Origin: Cristatella mucedo | Taxonomy: Eukaryota > Bryozoa > Phylactolaemata > Cristatellidae | Assembly (NCBI GenBank): GCA_009760855.2 | Contig: WPIO01000043.1 | Location: 622,001 to 686,000, forward strand | Length of the DNA: 64,000 nt | Direction: 5' to 3' | Part shown: positions 11,815 through 23,255 of the stretch, one piece after another | How the letters are laid out: each line of letters begins with the position of its first letter | Position numbering within the stretch: position 1 is the stretch's first letter | Program-made: the position numbers and the translations under genes | Notes under the pieces: generated by a model | What the model was told of the DNA's origin: nothing | What the model saw: the letters and a program-made list of their open reading frames with translations, nothing else | Databases searched by the model: none

Positions 11815-11995
11815 TATACTAACTGATTTTACAGCCTCTTTTGCATAACGACAGAAGAGCCTTTACGGCTATCACCACCGCTTGCAGCGGCGATGAAGAA
11901 TCACCCAACGTAGGATTTGAACCCACAACCTCGGGACCAAGGTCGTGAAAAGCGACCGCCTTACCCAATGTGCCCTCATGGCTCGCCATAAGCTA
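11815..11995 (-). mobile_element. SINE-2 (tRNA-like head, conserved core), minus strand
   Basis: On the minus strand: GGGCACATTGGGTAAGGCGG (A-box-like), GTGGGTTCAAATCC (B box), then core GCAAGCGGTGGTGATAGCCG and AAAGGCTCTTCTGTCGTTAT. The same core appears in copies at 25.2, 38.7 and 48.7 kb. Confidence 0.65.
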
Positions 11996-12544
11996 GACGC
12001 ACAGCGACAACATGGGTTGCCTATAAGTAAATAAAGCTAGGTCAATAAAGAAAATAAAGTTAGGTAAAGTTCCCTACTGATGCTTTTAACTCGATCTAGT
12101 GCACACCAGCTACCCCGTGACTCCAGGTAACGGTAGATAGAATTTGGCTTGAAATTTTCTTGCCGGCGCCAGTACCGTGCCGCCATTCGGAGTTCAGGCG
12201 CGGTTCGGCGGCGGTGAAGGGCACCCAGCTCCCGCGAGTGCTTGGCCTTAAACAGCTAAACGATTTTGGCTTGCGGTTGGTACGAATGGAAGCCTCGGAA
12301 GTAAGTATCACAGATCTGTTAAGTGGACCAAAAGTAACTAGTGACCGGACGTTAAAGTTGATTGGCTGATGTGACGGGAAACGGTTCAGGTCGGAGATGT
12401 AATGCGAGTGAAATTTCAGTCACCCAGCGGCAGTCGCACCCTGCCCGACTGACAAGCCTAGCTGCCACGTTTTGCACCCGTCAGCTATCGTTTTATTAAA
12501 CCGGCAAGAAGACAAGCAAGCTGAAAGCTGCAGATGTCTAAATG
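11996..12544. other. No feature recognised
   Basis: Only short opposing ORFs (12096-12369) without motifs. Confidence 0.3.
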
Positions 12545-12750
12545 AAATAAAAAATTATACAATTAATCCGTATAACGCTCTAAGAAATGGATCTCCATCC
12601 AAGCGCTTCGCACATGCGGCTGGGCCCGAGCCCGCGGCATCGGTCGTCAAAGATGAACATACTGACCCCGGTAATCCTAGCGTTATACGTAGACCTCGGT
12701 TGTCGTAGGTGAGCACCTTAACCCCTGGGCCAAACCACAGCGGTTAATGG
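12545..12750 (-). mobile_element. SINE-1 copy, minus strand
   Basis: Minus strand begins TGGTTTGGCCCAGGGGTTAA and ends with a decayed hairpin near 12570-12610. It is more diverged than the other copies. Confidence 0.5.
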
Positions 12751-12979
12751 AGTGCAATAATCCACAGACTAATTTGGCTGTGGTCAGTGCCAATTTTGTG
12801 GGCAAGAATTCTCAGTTTCTGAGACAATCGGTTTGCCAACGAACTAATAAATTAATCTTGCTGCCATCCGATATAAGAGAATTAACTGCTACCCAAGTAA
12901 GTCAAACATCCTCAAAGCTGAAGCAAAAATACAAGTGTGCTTCTAGAAAGGCTCTTCTCAAAGAAAATTGTTGTCACTT

Positions 12980-13500
12980 TTTAATAATAATAATAAGAAT
13001 GAACTTGATAAAGTGCCCTCAAAGAACAATCTCTCTCTAGGCGCCTTACATTTGCTGCAAAGGGAAACGTGATTGAATGGTGAGGAATATCATGCTTGAT
13101 AAACAACACGAATAACATGGTTAGGGGTGACATGCACCGGGTCAGCATGCAAGTGTGGTTAGTGGCAGCATGCACAGTGTCAGCACGCATAAGCGCATGA
13201 CGGACGAATCACAGGCACCCACTAAATGCAGTCCTAAATAGGTGTTTTTAAGTTATTTTTAAATGTGGTCAAGTCAGAGAATGTTCTGACGCAAGTCGGG
13301 AGTTAGTTCCAAGCTTTGGGAGCATACGAACTAAATGCACGATCTCCAAAGGATTTGAGGTTTGTACGGGGTATTGGTAAACTGTTGGATTCCGAAAAGT
13401 GGGTGTTACGATGCTTGGCCTGGTGGGGAAGTAGATCTGAGAGATAGGCTGGAGCCAAAGAATGAAGTGACCTAAAAGCGAGCGACAAAACGAGCTTTTT
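12980..13500 (-). mobile_element. LINE-A 3' end, minus strand
   Basis: AATAATAATAATAAGAATGA tail, hairpin, 3' region, then antisense coding with YLSDLLPHQAKHRNTHFSES (13303-13488). Stops after the RT C-terminal part. Confidence 0.75.
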
Positions 13501-14460
13501 AAGAAGCTAAAATATGTTTAGATGAGAGTGACTATACCGAGGCCTATCGGGCGGTGAGCCTTTTGCGTTTCCGTAGATTGCCGTCATGTCTTGCAAGATG
13601 CTAACTCGGCAATTCTTGCGGCCTCCTTCGGCGCATTAGTTCGGAGTCTTGGGGTGGGCACCAGATGTTTAATGAGTTTGCCTATTAAGGAATTACTAGA
13701 GCACTAGTTCTTTTTAACACATTTAGCTCTGTAGGCTGCTAATTGGCCACAATCTACAACACGTGACGTGTGGTCTAAACGTGTTACATGCCTGCCGAGC
13801 AATTGAGGAAGCTACCGTCGGGCGCGTGATTTGTGTGCACGGATTCAGTGTGTATTTCCGGATGGGAAGGATTACATTGATCTCGAGTGGAAAATAACTA
13901 AGATTTCTAGATGGGGTTTAAAGGTTGCAAGAGTGGAACGCCTTTCGCTTTCGCGGTCACTGCTGGCTTTTAGAGGGGCTATACTATTTATAATTATATC
14001 TGTAGGTATAGTTATACAATCAACTGACTAATTATAAGCATCATTTATACAATCCGCTTATACGACTAGTTATAACTATCATAAAATAATCATGACTATA
14101 ATCATAATTCTATCTGTGATTTTTTAGGGTAATAACATTTAAGTGCGTCTCAGAATGTAATCCTTTTTGACAGGTTTAAATTTGCCTGACTGCTTGGGAG
14201 GCTTAGTCGCGATATCTGAAGCTCTGACATTCGAGGCACGAACCTCGTTTGGGTGAGTTCGAAGGGGCTTCCAACGGCGAGCCTTTGGCAAGAAGTTTTA
14301 AGTTTTAGCACAGCCTCTTAACTATTAAACTTAAAGATTAAATGTACGGTAAATAATAGTAAGACTCAAATTCACAAGCTCTTAAATGGCTAAAGAGGCC
14401 AACTGAGCAGGCATTACTGTGAAACGTTGGCGTCAGTATCGGAGCCAGGAGGCAGGGGGC
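13501..14460. other. No feature recognised
   Basis: A/T-rich in the second half with imperfect direct repeats of TATAATTATA type near 13985-14120. No gene is supported. Confidence 0.3.
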
Positions 14461-14461
14461 A

Positions 14462-14552
14462 TTTCATCTCCTTTTTCCTTTAATTTTCCCTCTCATTTTT
14501 CCTTTCTTTTTCCCTCCCGTTTTCCCTCTCATTTTCCCTCTCATTTTTCGCC
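14462..14552. repeat. Homopyrimidine tract, TTTTCCCTCTCA-like units
   Basis: About 90 bp that is almost all C and T on the plus strand, with repeats of TTTTCCCTCTCA and TTTTTCCTTT. Confidence 0.8.
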
Positions 14553-15170
14553 GTAGCGGTGCAGTTATCTGGACCGCCCCTAAAACTACGCCTTCCGACC
14601 ACCATGGACAACGGAATTACGTCTTACTTACATTACATTACTTCCCCGTTGGATGAGCATCCGCTGTGTTCGTGTCAAATAAGCGCTGTGATTCGGCTGT
14701 ATAATCTTTTATTATTTGTGGATCTGGCCCCTACGTAAAAATCTTTTGGGTCTTGCCCCATAGAGCAACTTTCTGGTTACGCCTCTGACATTGTGCTTCA
14801 CGCAGCAAGGTCGAGATGTAGCCTCGTTGCTCAATCCTAGCGACACTGTCGTGGTGTGCAATCGCAGAGCCTGCTTAGGATCTCCGCCCTTACCGAAGCT
14901 GTCACAGAGCGAAGGCCGCACAGCCGAAGACCGCTCGCAGCGGCGAGAGCGCGAATGAGCTCGTCTTGTGCCCAGCCGGTGATTTTCAATTTTGCACTCA
15001 CGTAACAGTCGGTTTTTCTTACAATCCTGAAAACACTGCAACTAGTCTTCGAGCAAACCTGTACAATTTCCATTCCTTTCTTACCATCTTTATGTTAGCA
15101 GCCGCGGACCGGGTGGATTGAAAAGACTTCTTCCAAATGATATTCCACCATCTGTAATTATGAAAATCCG
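14553..15170. other. No feature recognised
   Basis: Minus-strand ORFs at 14712-15073 lack known motifs. Confidence 0.3.
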
Positions 15171-15174
15171 AAAA

Positions 15175-15365
15175 GACTACGCGGGTGTTAAGTATGAGAG
15201 TTTTCTATAGCGAACTCAAAGCCTAAGCGGCTGTTAGCGCGTATGCGGTAGCCAGCATACTTCGTTTCACATAGCAAAGAGAAAGTAAGACGCATATCGG
15301 ACTCAGTAGGGCAGTCGAGGTAGAGAGTAGCACGGAAGGGGCAGCTCACAACGGCCGGAACATGC
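15175..15365 (-). mobile_element. LINE-B 3' fragment, minus strand
   Basis: CTCAAAGCCTAAGCGGCTGT and following bases match the LINE-B terminal coding region, with more divergence than the 9.2 kb copy. Confidence 0.5.
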
Positions 15366-15825
15366 TATTCAAAGAGTAAACATAGCTTAATACCCTGCTA
15401 AATTAACGCATTAGTTTAAGCTTAGTCACAAATGCGCGATGATCGGCGAAGCGCCTCAACTACCAGAGCTAATGGCGATAGTACCTCACTGCACTTGGCT
15501 CTTAGCCCAGGCCAAGGTGCTTGCACTGCACTGCCCAGGTCGGAGCTAAGATTAGTGCTGCAGACGATCCTGTTTACTGCCCACTGCAAGCTGAAGCCCT
15601 TGCAACCGAGGCATTTCTGCTGCTGCATAAATAAGGCTATCGAATAAGCTATTTTTATTGCATTTTTAAAGGATTCTCCGGCGAGTTTTTTGTACCAGCC
15701 CGACCCACTCCGATCCCCGGGCTCGCCGCGGTGCCTCTCAGCTGGCAATGCCGGTAGCCGTCAAGAGTTTCGCTCAGTGAGCAGCGGTGAGTGAGCAGGC
15801 TGCTCAGGGGTGAAGGTGCTCACCT
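15366..15825. other. No feature recognised
   Basis: Opposing ORFs at 15422-15748 have no recognisable domain. Confidence 0.3.
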
Positions 15826-16058
15826 CAAACCAAGTTGAAGGTGAATGTATTTGACGATCGAGGTTGGCTCTAGCCCCACGGCACATGTGAAGCGCCTGTA
15901 CAGAGAACAGGCTCTCTTAAGGCGAAATACAAACGAATAAATCTTATACAGGAAGCTTGCATGACAAGACCGCGGTCATGGGCTTGAGTCATGAGGCGTT
16001 CGTGAAGCGCCTGGATAGAGATAGAGTTCTCTTAGGGCGCCGTATGAATACATTATAT
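15826..16058 (+). mobile_element. Two SINE-1 3' parts in tandem, plus strand
   Basis: Two successive hairpin tails: GTGAAGCGCCTGTACAGAGA near 15888 and GTGAAGCGCCTGGATAGAGA near 16001, each followed by a TCTCTTA half and an A/T-rich end. The second follows a B-box-like GGGCTTGAGTC. Confidence 0.5.
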
Positions 16059-16316
16059 TAGCCATTAACGGCTGCGGTCTAGAGACGAGTCGCGCACCCT
16101 GCAGCTCGTCCACCCTTGAACCGCGGGGGGGGGGGGGTGAGGGCGGCGGAGTGCGGGTGACATCGCGAGGTTTCGGACCCACCCTCCGAAGCTGCCCACC
16201 CTGGTGGAACTCGCATTCGCACTTTGCGTACATGTCGAAGCGATAGAAGTATATCTCTTCTGCTGATAAAAATTAATTTCCCTCGATCTAATTAATCTCC
16301 CACTCGTTCTCTCGCA
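16059..16316. other. No gene; short poly-G run
   Basis: A G run lies near 16124-16137. Nothing else is recognised. Confidence 0.3.
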
Positions 16317-16368
16317 GGCGCTGCTACAGCTCCTGTCAGCCGCCGGACCAGTTCAGCCGGCTGGAAGT
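16317..16368 (+). other. Exon-like segment with a strong acceptor
   Basis: CTCGTTCTCTCGCAG, a long pyrimidine-rich acceptor, precedes about 50 bp ending CTGGAA|GTAAAG. Open frames exist, for example CYSSCQPPDQFSRLE. It could be an upstream exon of the candidate gene at 16701, but no join could be verified. Confidence 0.25.
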
Positions 16369-16700
16369 AAAGCTTTGTGAATTCTTATGCCTCGTCGCTT
16401 AGGCCGAGCACGCCGTCGATCTCGTAAGTCAGCGACGTTGGATTCAGAGAGGATCGAAATGTGGAGTTATATCAGTTCAACGAAGAAATATTTGTCGCCA
16501 CGGAGAACACACCGAGTCTTTGGTTTCAACTGATCACTACGATCATCCAGCGCTCGAACACGTATATCTATGATTAGAACGCTACCGATAGATGTGCACA
16601 TCTTGACGAAGTCTGTTCAGTTTTCGTTAATTTTTGTAAATCAAACAATTATATTATAATTATACAATTAAATAATTTTTAAGAGTATTAAAGTGTAAAA

Positions 16701-16800
16701 ATGCATAAGAATTGCTCATCAGCTTACACGACTACCACCTCGGCCATTCGCAGCGTGGTCGTGGACGGATTCGGTAGTGTTGGTGAAAGCGCTCGGTCTG
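16701..16800 (+). CDS. Candidate first exon of a small unidentified gene
   Basis: The ATG at 16701 opens a 33-codon frame (MHKNCSSAY... ending SVGESARS) that reaches a good donor TCTG|GTAAGC at 16801 in phase 1 and closes soon after in the intron. Downstream on the same strand are further exon-like pieces (17130-17205, 17296-17325, from 17540) and an AATAAA at 17591. No homologue is recognised. The joins are not all phase-consistent, so the full model is unresolved; a lineage-specific small protein or a non-coding RNA with chance frames are both possible. Confidence 0.3.
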
Positions 16801-17129
16801 GTAAGCTGTTGTCATGATGAGTTAGTCTCTGGGCAGCACGTTGTGTTCGGTATAGTAATGCAACGCTATCTTACATGATATTGGTTTAGAGCGTGTGAGT
16901 GCTATTCTGGCCAGGCCATACAGTGAGCTTACCCGTTAGCGGTTGTTCGAGCTAAATCAGGAGGGTTCAGACCTCGTATTCGTTTTGTGCACAGTTACTG
17001 TTGGTGGTATCTCTCATCCGATCAACTTGTCTCCGGGCTGACACGAAATAAGTAGAGCGCGTGATGTCGGCTAGCCTTACTTTCACCCTGGCTTATTCGC
17101 GTCGGTGGCCCACATGTCACCGTATGCAG

Positions 17130-17205
17130 TAAACACCAGGAAGAATGATAACGCAGTTACTAATGTTGATCCGGCTTCATTTGCTGGTGTCAACTTCGCT
17201 GCTGC
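17130..17205 (+). CDS. Candidate second exon of the 16.7-kb gene
   Basis: Acceptor CACCGTATGCAG|TAAAC and donor GCTGCTGC|GTAACA. Joined in phase 1 to the exon at 16701 it reads NTRKNDNAVTNVDPASFAG, with ordinary protein composition and no stop until the donor. It ends in phase 2, which does not fit the next exon-like piece; a different donor or a skipped exon would be needed. Confidence 0.25.
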
Positions 17206-17295
17206 GTAACACCCGTCAGTCGGTCATTGCCAACCCATTGTTAGACGCCATGTTGTTTTTACCTTTTCCTGATTTTAAACTTCTTTCGTTTGCAG

Positions 17296-17325
17296 GCGCC
17301 AGTGAAGACTCATCGCAAATATGAG
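17296..17325 (+). CDS. Candidate 30-bp micro-exon
   Basis: The best splice signals of this locus: a pyrimidine tract ending TTCTTTCGTTTGCAG and donor GAG|GTATGT. Only the phase-0 frame is open, reading APVKTHRKYE. The flanking signals are strong; the parent protein is unknown. Confidence 0.35.
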
Positions 17326-17539
17326 GTATGTATAGCTTTATTGTGGTCCTTGTATTCACAAAAGATCCCCTGGTTTTGGCATATCTGGCCTGCTGACTTA
17401 CCGAGTAGTGCCAGCGTATTGACCAGGCATAATGTCGCATAGACAAGTGTCGGCTGCAGCTGTTGCTTGCAATCCGACTCCAGAGCTGTGCTACACCCAT
17501 TGATTTTGCTTATGCGCCCGTTGTAATTTTTGCTTGTAG

Positions 17540-17615
17540 GGCCGGGACTTGTCAATGGAAATCGGTCAAGCAGTTGCAATGGTTTTTCACAATAAACTTT
17601 ACCTTGGCATTTGTA
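17540..17615 (+). other. Candidate terminal exon and poly(A) signal
   Basis: Acceptor TTTTTGCTTGTAG at 17539 and AATAAA at 17591-17596 suggest a last exon with cleavage soon after. In phase 0 it reads GRDLSMEIGQAVAM and runs past the signal; in phase 1 a stop overlaps the AATAAA. Confidence 0.3.
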
Positions 17616-17763
17616 CTTGATTTATGATATTGAATGCAGGCTTATGTTTAAATTTGATGCGAAATAGTGATAGCGCAGTTATAAATTTTAAGATATATAT
17701 ATTGTAAGACATGTATGTCGTGATAGTGCTTCTGTAGTAACATACAGGCACTAAATATACTTA

Positions 17764-18815
17764 ATAATAATGATAATGCACCTAATATGCGCCCTCTGAG
17801 AATCCAACATCTTTCTAGGCGAGTAATATCATGCTTGATAAACATTAACAAGGTTAGGGGTGACGTGCACAGGGTCATGCACATGTGATTTGAGGCAACA
17901 TGTAGTGTCAGCACGCATAGGCACATAAAGTACTAATCACGGACCTACTAAATTCTGTCCTAATTAAATGCTTTTTAAATGTCAGGTCAGGGATACTCCG
18001 ACGCAGGGGGGGAGCTTCGGGCTTTAGGAGCATTAGAAATGCATGCAAGGTCTCCAATCAATAAGGTTTGTACGAGGTATTTTTAGACGGATTCCGAAAA
18101 GTGAGTGGTACGATGCTTTGCCTGTGGGGGAGTAGATCTGAGAGATAGGCTGGAGCCAAAGAATTGAGTAACCTAAAAGTGAGCGACAAAACCTTAGTCA
18201 ATCCGTTGCTTGGCTGGTTGCCAGTGCATGTCGGCGAGAAGTGGAGTAATGTGGCAACTGCGACGCTCACGACAGACGAACCTAGCTGCGGAGTTTTACA
18301 ACAGCTGAAGTATGATTGCACAAGGCGGTAAGCCAGCAAGCAGTAGAAGAGAGGGGACGCAAATACGTGGTATCCTTATCTAAACAAGACCGAATTTTAG
18401 CAATGTTACGTAGCTGAAAGTAGGCAGACTTGACTGGAGCTTATGTTGTGTAACGAAAATCACTTTGGAACATGACACCGAGATTTCGTGCTGATTCAAC
18501 TGGAGATATGCTGGCAGAGCCGATTATGAGCGTCAGCCTTTCGAATTTCTGAATCACTCTCGGTTTTCCCATAACTAATAATTCAGTTTTATCGTTTAGT
18601 TTTACAAAATTTGCTGCCATCTTCGTGTGGATGTCATCAATATAAGCAGCAAGTGAATTGAGAGGATTTGAGGTGCTCAAAGGCCGGGAGGGATCAAAGC
18701 AAAGGTACAACTGATTGTCATCCGCATTGAAGTGAAAGCCTAGATTGTGCTTGGCAATCACATTGGCAAGAGCGAGAGAGTAAACCGTGAAAAGAACCGG
18801 TCCTAGCATAGAAAG
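17764..18815 (-). mobile_element. LINE-A fragment, minus strand
   Basis: Starts with AATAATGATAATGCACC and a decayed hairpin. Minus frames keep LSDLLPHRQSIVPLTF, LGVMFQSDF and FHFNADDNQLYLCFD (18058-18809). Frameshifts separate the pieces; it ends near the VLGPVLFTVYS motif. Confidence 0.75.
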
Positions 18816-19260
18816 TAATTACAAATGTTGCTGACATGATTCGTGAGCAACCATAACTTGTTAATGCAAACGGACCTAAGGGAATAACTTGAATCGAAAA
18901 TGTTAGCCGCCTGGAAGCCACAATGCAGTGCTGCAATTTACACCTAAGTAGACCTGAAGGGTAGTAGAGGCCGTGAAGTATAATGACTAGTTGCTTAAGC
19001 ACGTGAAGCCTAGGATTCTGACTGGTAGTTAACTTAGCATGGAGTCGATTAGCAACCCTTTTTTCAATTATAGGCACGGAACAAATAGACCCGCAGAAGC
19101 CATTAGAACAAGGGAGGCCTAAAGTAAAAGGCACTAGTCTCGTGTTAATCAAGCGTGCTGTAGCACATGAAATACATCTTCCACACGTACATACGTTTTT
19201 CATTGTCACTAGTCAGTGAATGATGGGTTAGGCAGTCAGCATTGTAAAAATACAATGCCA
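18816..19260. other. No feature recognised
   Basis: A minus-strand ORF (to 19209) extends out of the LINE but shows no further RT motifs. Confidence 0.3.
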
Positions 19261-19261
19261 A

Positions 19262-19445
19262 TTTAACCCCCGCCCCCCCCCCGTTGTTGTCAAGCGACAG
19301 AAGAGTTTCCGGCTCTCCACCGTTTGCAGCCGAATGAAGGTATCACTGCAGTATTCGAACCCACGACTTCGGAGAAGAGAACGTGAAAAGCAACCGCCTT
19401 ACCTAGTGTGCGATCGACTGTGCACCTTCACATTGACCTCAAAGG
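19262..19445 (-). mobile_element. SINE-2 copy, minus strand
   Basis: Antisense of the tRNA-like head (TTCGAACCCACGACTTCGG) and of the core (GACAGAAGAGTTTCCGGCTC), preceded by a C-rich run. Confidence 0.55.
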
Positions 19446-20686
19446 TCACTGGCATCAGATTCTTAGAAACAGATGAGTTCGAGGACCAGTAACAATAATT
19501 TCACCAATTTATTTTCGCAATGATGAAGGGCCATAGGAAAAATAAATTGGTGGTACCTGTATGCGCTCACTCTTGGGCGAAAATGTTAGCATCCGAGATT
19601 AGGTGCAAAAGGAGACCGCCTGCTACTATTCCTGTTCATGTCTCCAATAATTATTGGAAAAATAGAAAGAAATTCAACAGCATTTCCTTTGCTGGACAAG
19701 AGCCGTAGATGCACTATTCTTCATGTATTGGTTAATGGAGAAACGAACCTATAATCTAGATAGTAAAGTGTGAGAAACTTACAATAACGCTAAGGCCCAG
19801 CGGACGACGGATGAGAGAGGATGTCTCATAGTAGCTTCGCTCGTCTGTAGTCGCTTGGCTCGTCTGTAATTGTTAGTTATCGTGCCAAACTCACACAAAG
19901 CACTCACGATTGAGACTCAATTAAACTTCAAAGAGCACCAGTTTTGAAAGGATGGAGGTCGCGTAGCGCCGAGAGCCGTAGAAGTCCGCCGCTTAATCTG
20001 GCGGAGAGAGAGCTGTCGAACGCCACCAGGATCCGGAAGTGGAATACAAGCCTGTCGCCATGAACGTACTGTAAAATGTCTGAGCGTCAAAACAATGTCT
20101 GGGGAGTATCATCAAAGGACTAACGAATCGTAAGCACGTGAATTGAGCTTGTTTCATTTTAATTAGAGAATATAATATTCTTGTGTATCCGTTGTGGACG
20201 TAGTTGTTAAATTTTGTGGTCTTGGAATCGGGGATAAGTGTAGCGAAATAGTGGCACGTTTTTTCAGTAGCCTAGGTTCGCGAACTAAACTGCCTTCCAC
20301 GCCCACATCTCAGCTTCTAGCCGTGGGCGTGCGGTTTGACTGATTACTTGGGCCGTCTTTCGCTCGCCATGTTGCAGGGCCTTGCTGTCGTGTCTTGCCT
20401 GCGTTCGTTAAGATAAGCAACAGAGTTGCCAACTAAATTAAGCCCCCCAGGCAATTTTCTCATCATGGTTTGCTCGGGGACTCTTGTTTATGGCCCATGC
20501 ACTTGCAAATAAGTGCACAATGATAAATGACATTTGTCTAGCTGCATAAGATAACTAAGGCTTTCAAGGTACCTTACATGCGCTTTAAAGGAGGCACGCA
20601 TTGTAATACAAGGTATACCAGACGATAGGAGAGTGGCTCTTGTGGGATCGCCTGCCGAGTTGCCCTTCCTTTAGGCACTGCCTTTA
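19446..20686. other. No gene recognised
   Basis: Short ORFs such as 19520-19708 (plus) are basic but motif-free. No repeat family is recognised. Confidence 0.3.
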
Positions 20687-20687
20687 C

Positions 20688-20843
20688 CTTAAAAAAGACA
20701 TCTGAGTCAAAGGGTGCTGCATTTCCCTGCATTAGATCAATGTGTTTTAGAGCCCGTGAAGCTAGCCGTCTTGCTGTCCTTCGATGTGCCGCCACACTTT
20801 GAGAGACTTCATAAAAAGATTGGTTCATCTGGCAGATCATCAC
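20688..20843 (-). CDS. Exon-like open segment, unidentified
   Basis: A minus-strand frame of 52 codons (MICQMNQSFYEVSQ... to DSDVFFK) ends exactly at a donor TTTAAG|GTAAAG at 20687. Composition is ordinary for protein. It may start at the ATG at 20840 or follow a weak acceptor upstream. It could be an exon of an unknown gene or a fragment of an unrecognised transposon; no partner exon was found. Confidence 0.3.
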
Positions 20844-20934
20844 ATCAGTGACATCTGTCCGTTATCTAGGCTTCCCATTGAAATGAGCAAATTGCACACG
20901 AGGCCTGCACGGTTAAAAGATTACTGCAGCCAAA

Positions 20935-21915
20935 ATAGTTGAACTTGCTTAAATTGAATGGTAATACAGGCAAATTACTAGTTATTGGCAAACCAAGTGA
21001 TTCAAAATTGGAAAAGTTAACGCTCGAAATTGTCTCTGCCGACATATCACCTCTTGAATCTGCACGAAATCTAGGTATTCCAAGGTTCTAGGTGTCCTTT
21101 TACAAAAGGACCTTTTCATTATACCATATCAGCTCCACAGTCAAGTCTGCCTACTTTCAGCTAGTTAGCATTGCTAAATTTGGGCGTTTTTAAATAGGGA
21201 TACTACATTAAATTCGTCCATGCATTTGTGACATCCCGTCTCGACTTCTGTAACTCACTACTTGCTGGTTTACCAGCCTGTGCAATCAGGTGCTTACAGC
21301 TGTGCAGAACTCTGCAGCTAGGCTTGTCTGTCGTGAGCGTCCGCAGTTGCCTTATCACGCCACTCTCACCGACCTCCACTGGCTCGCTATCTAGCAGCGC
21401 ATCGATTTCAAGGTTCTGTCACTTACTTTTAGGTCCCTTTATTCTCTGACTCCAGTCTATCTATCAGAACTATTCCCCCAAGAGGCTAAGAATCGTATTA
21501 CCATCTGTTCTGACTCGAATCGTTTGCCATACCTCATACGAACCACAAAACCGTTGGAGACCGTGCCTTAGTCCATATGCTCCCAAAGCCCGGAACTTAC
21601 TTCCGACTGGCATCTCGACATCCCCTGACTTGACCACATTAAAAAACTAAAACACATTTATTACATCATTTAGTGGGTCCATGCGGTTCGTCCTTTATGT
21701 GCTTATGTGTGCTGACATTGTGCATGCTGCCACTAACCATATACGCATGCTGACCCTGCATGTCACCTCTAACCAAGTTATGCTTGCTGTCATTAAGCAC
21801 GCTACCACTAACCATTCGATCATACTAACTTCCTTTGCAGCCAATGTAAAGTGCCTAGAAAGAGACTGACTTCTCTAGAGGTGCTATAACAAATGTGTTA
21901 TTATTATTATTATGT
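20935..21915 (+). mobile_element. LINE-A fragment, plus strand, with tail
   Basis: Plus-strand pieces of the RT C-terminal region (VTSRLDFCNSLLAGLPACA near 21228) followed by the 3' region (GTGCTGACATTGTGCATGCT), a hairpin near 21850-21890 and a TTATTATTATTATTA tail. Many stops. Confidence 0.8.
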
Positions 21916-23255
21916 GCCTCTCTAGAGCAGTCTGCACAAAGCCCCCCTCTTTCTCTCTCTCTTCTCTCTCACCTACACCTCTCTGCTTGGGTGCCTCTCA
22001 CCTTACCCATGTGGCAGGTAATGATGCTCTGCAGATGCCGGAAGCGGACGGGATGGGTCTGCTGTGATTGATTGCGTCGACACCGGATCTGGATTAGGGA
22101 GCTGCAGCCTGGGCACGGTTTACTGATGCTGCATGCTTCTGTTTTTTTTTTTTAATCAACACATGTCGGATAGGTGTGCACCAGCCAGCTGTTTCGTCCA
22201 ACTTGTTAGCCATGCAAACGTCATGCCTATTCGTGTACGATGATGATGATGACGGTGGCCGAACGATCTGTGCTCCCTCTCCCTGGATTCGTGGCCGGTG
22301 GCTTATGTACCACAGTGGCCAGCTGATGACTATACTAGTTCCCCACCCTCAGCGAGGCAGGGGTTGGCCACCCACTAGATTCCTGTAGGTGGTTCCCGCA
22401 TTGAAACGTGAACAAGTTTAGAAAAATTCTTTCTCGGATCTCGGTGCAGGTGCTAGAGCTCCCAAGTGTTAAGTGCTCTTTTGCACTCAGCTGAACAACC
22501 AGTGCACCTTTTTGCTCCTCTCTGATCGTCGCAGGACAGTCTCTATGCAGACGGTCTTACTTTCTTCTAGAAGGTCGACAGCCGCTTTAGCTCTGTTGAT
22601 CTTTGACTGTGAAGCTGAGGGAAGTGGCAGGGTGGGACAGATTCAGGAGGTGGGCTGGGGTTAGAGAGAGGGTAACTGAGTAGGCATGGCAGAGCACTTG
22701 AGGCATGGGAGCAGGTGGAAGGGTCTTGGAGAAGTGGTGGCATCGGTGGGTGCAAGGGCAGGTGTGGGGAGAATGAGAGAAGTGAGGATCGGATCAGAGT
22801 TTCGAAGAGCAGGAGCAGAGCGAGGGAGAGCTGGGGAGAGTGTGGGGCAGGGCAGGGCACGGGGTGTGGTAGGGACTGGGGGGGGGGGGGAGGACACGTT
22901 GAGTGGAAATGGCCGTAATGGACTGCTCAGCCTGCTCTGGCTGCTGTGCGAGCTGCTTCTGTTTGTTGCACCATGCCGTGCCGCCAGCAGACGTCAGACT
23001 TCAAACAGGTTTACGTGCCATTTTACACGTGCCATTTTCGCGCACCTCTGTCGTATGTCTTTGATGTCTCGAGACGTCTGTCTTGTATTTGTACGGCCAG
23101 CTCTCACTACTCTGTAGGAAGAGATGCCAATCGATCGGGCAAGCGAAGCCTTGGTGCTTCCGGCTCGCGCTTGTGGCCAGGGGCAGCTCTAGCTTCCAGC
23201 AGGCGCCGCTGTCGCCCGTGGCTAGGTTGAGCAAGGACTACCCCCGCAGTTAGCC
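21916..23255. other. 5' flank of the second zinc-finger gene
   Basis: Holds a CT-rich stretch (21945-21995), a long G/A-rich tract (about 22690-22890 with a run of 13 G) and the presumed promoter. CGCAG|TTAGCC just before the ATG at 23256 could be the acceptor of a 5'-leader intron. No TATA box is assigned. Confidence 0.4.

Noticed and set aside
22567-23117. Overlapping ORFs on both strands upstream of the second zinc-finger gene
   Set aside because: Pro/Ser- and Gly/Arg-rich frames created by the G/A-rich tract.
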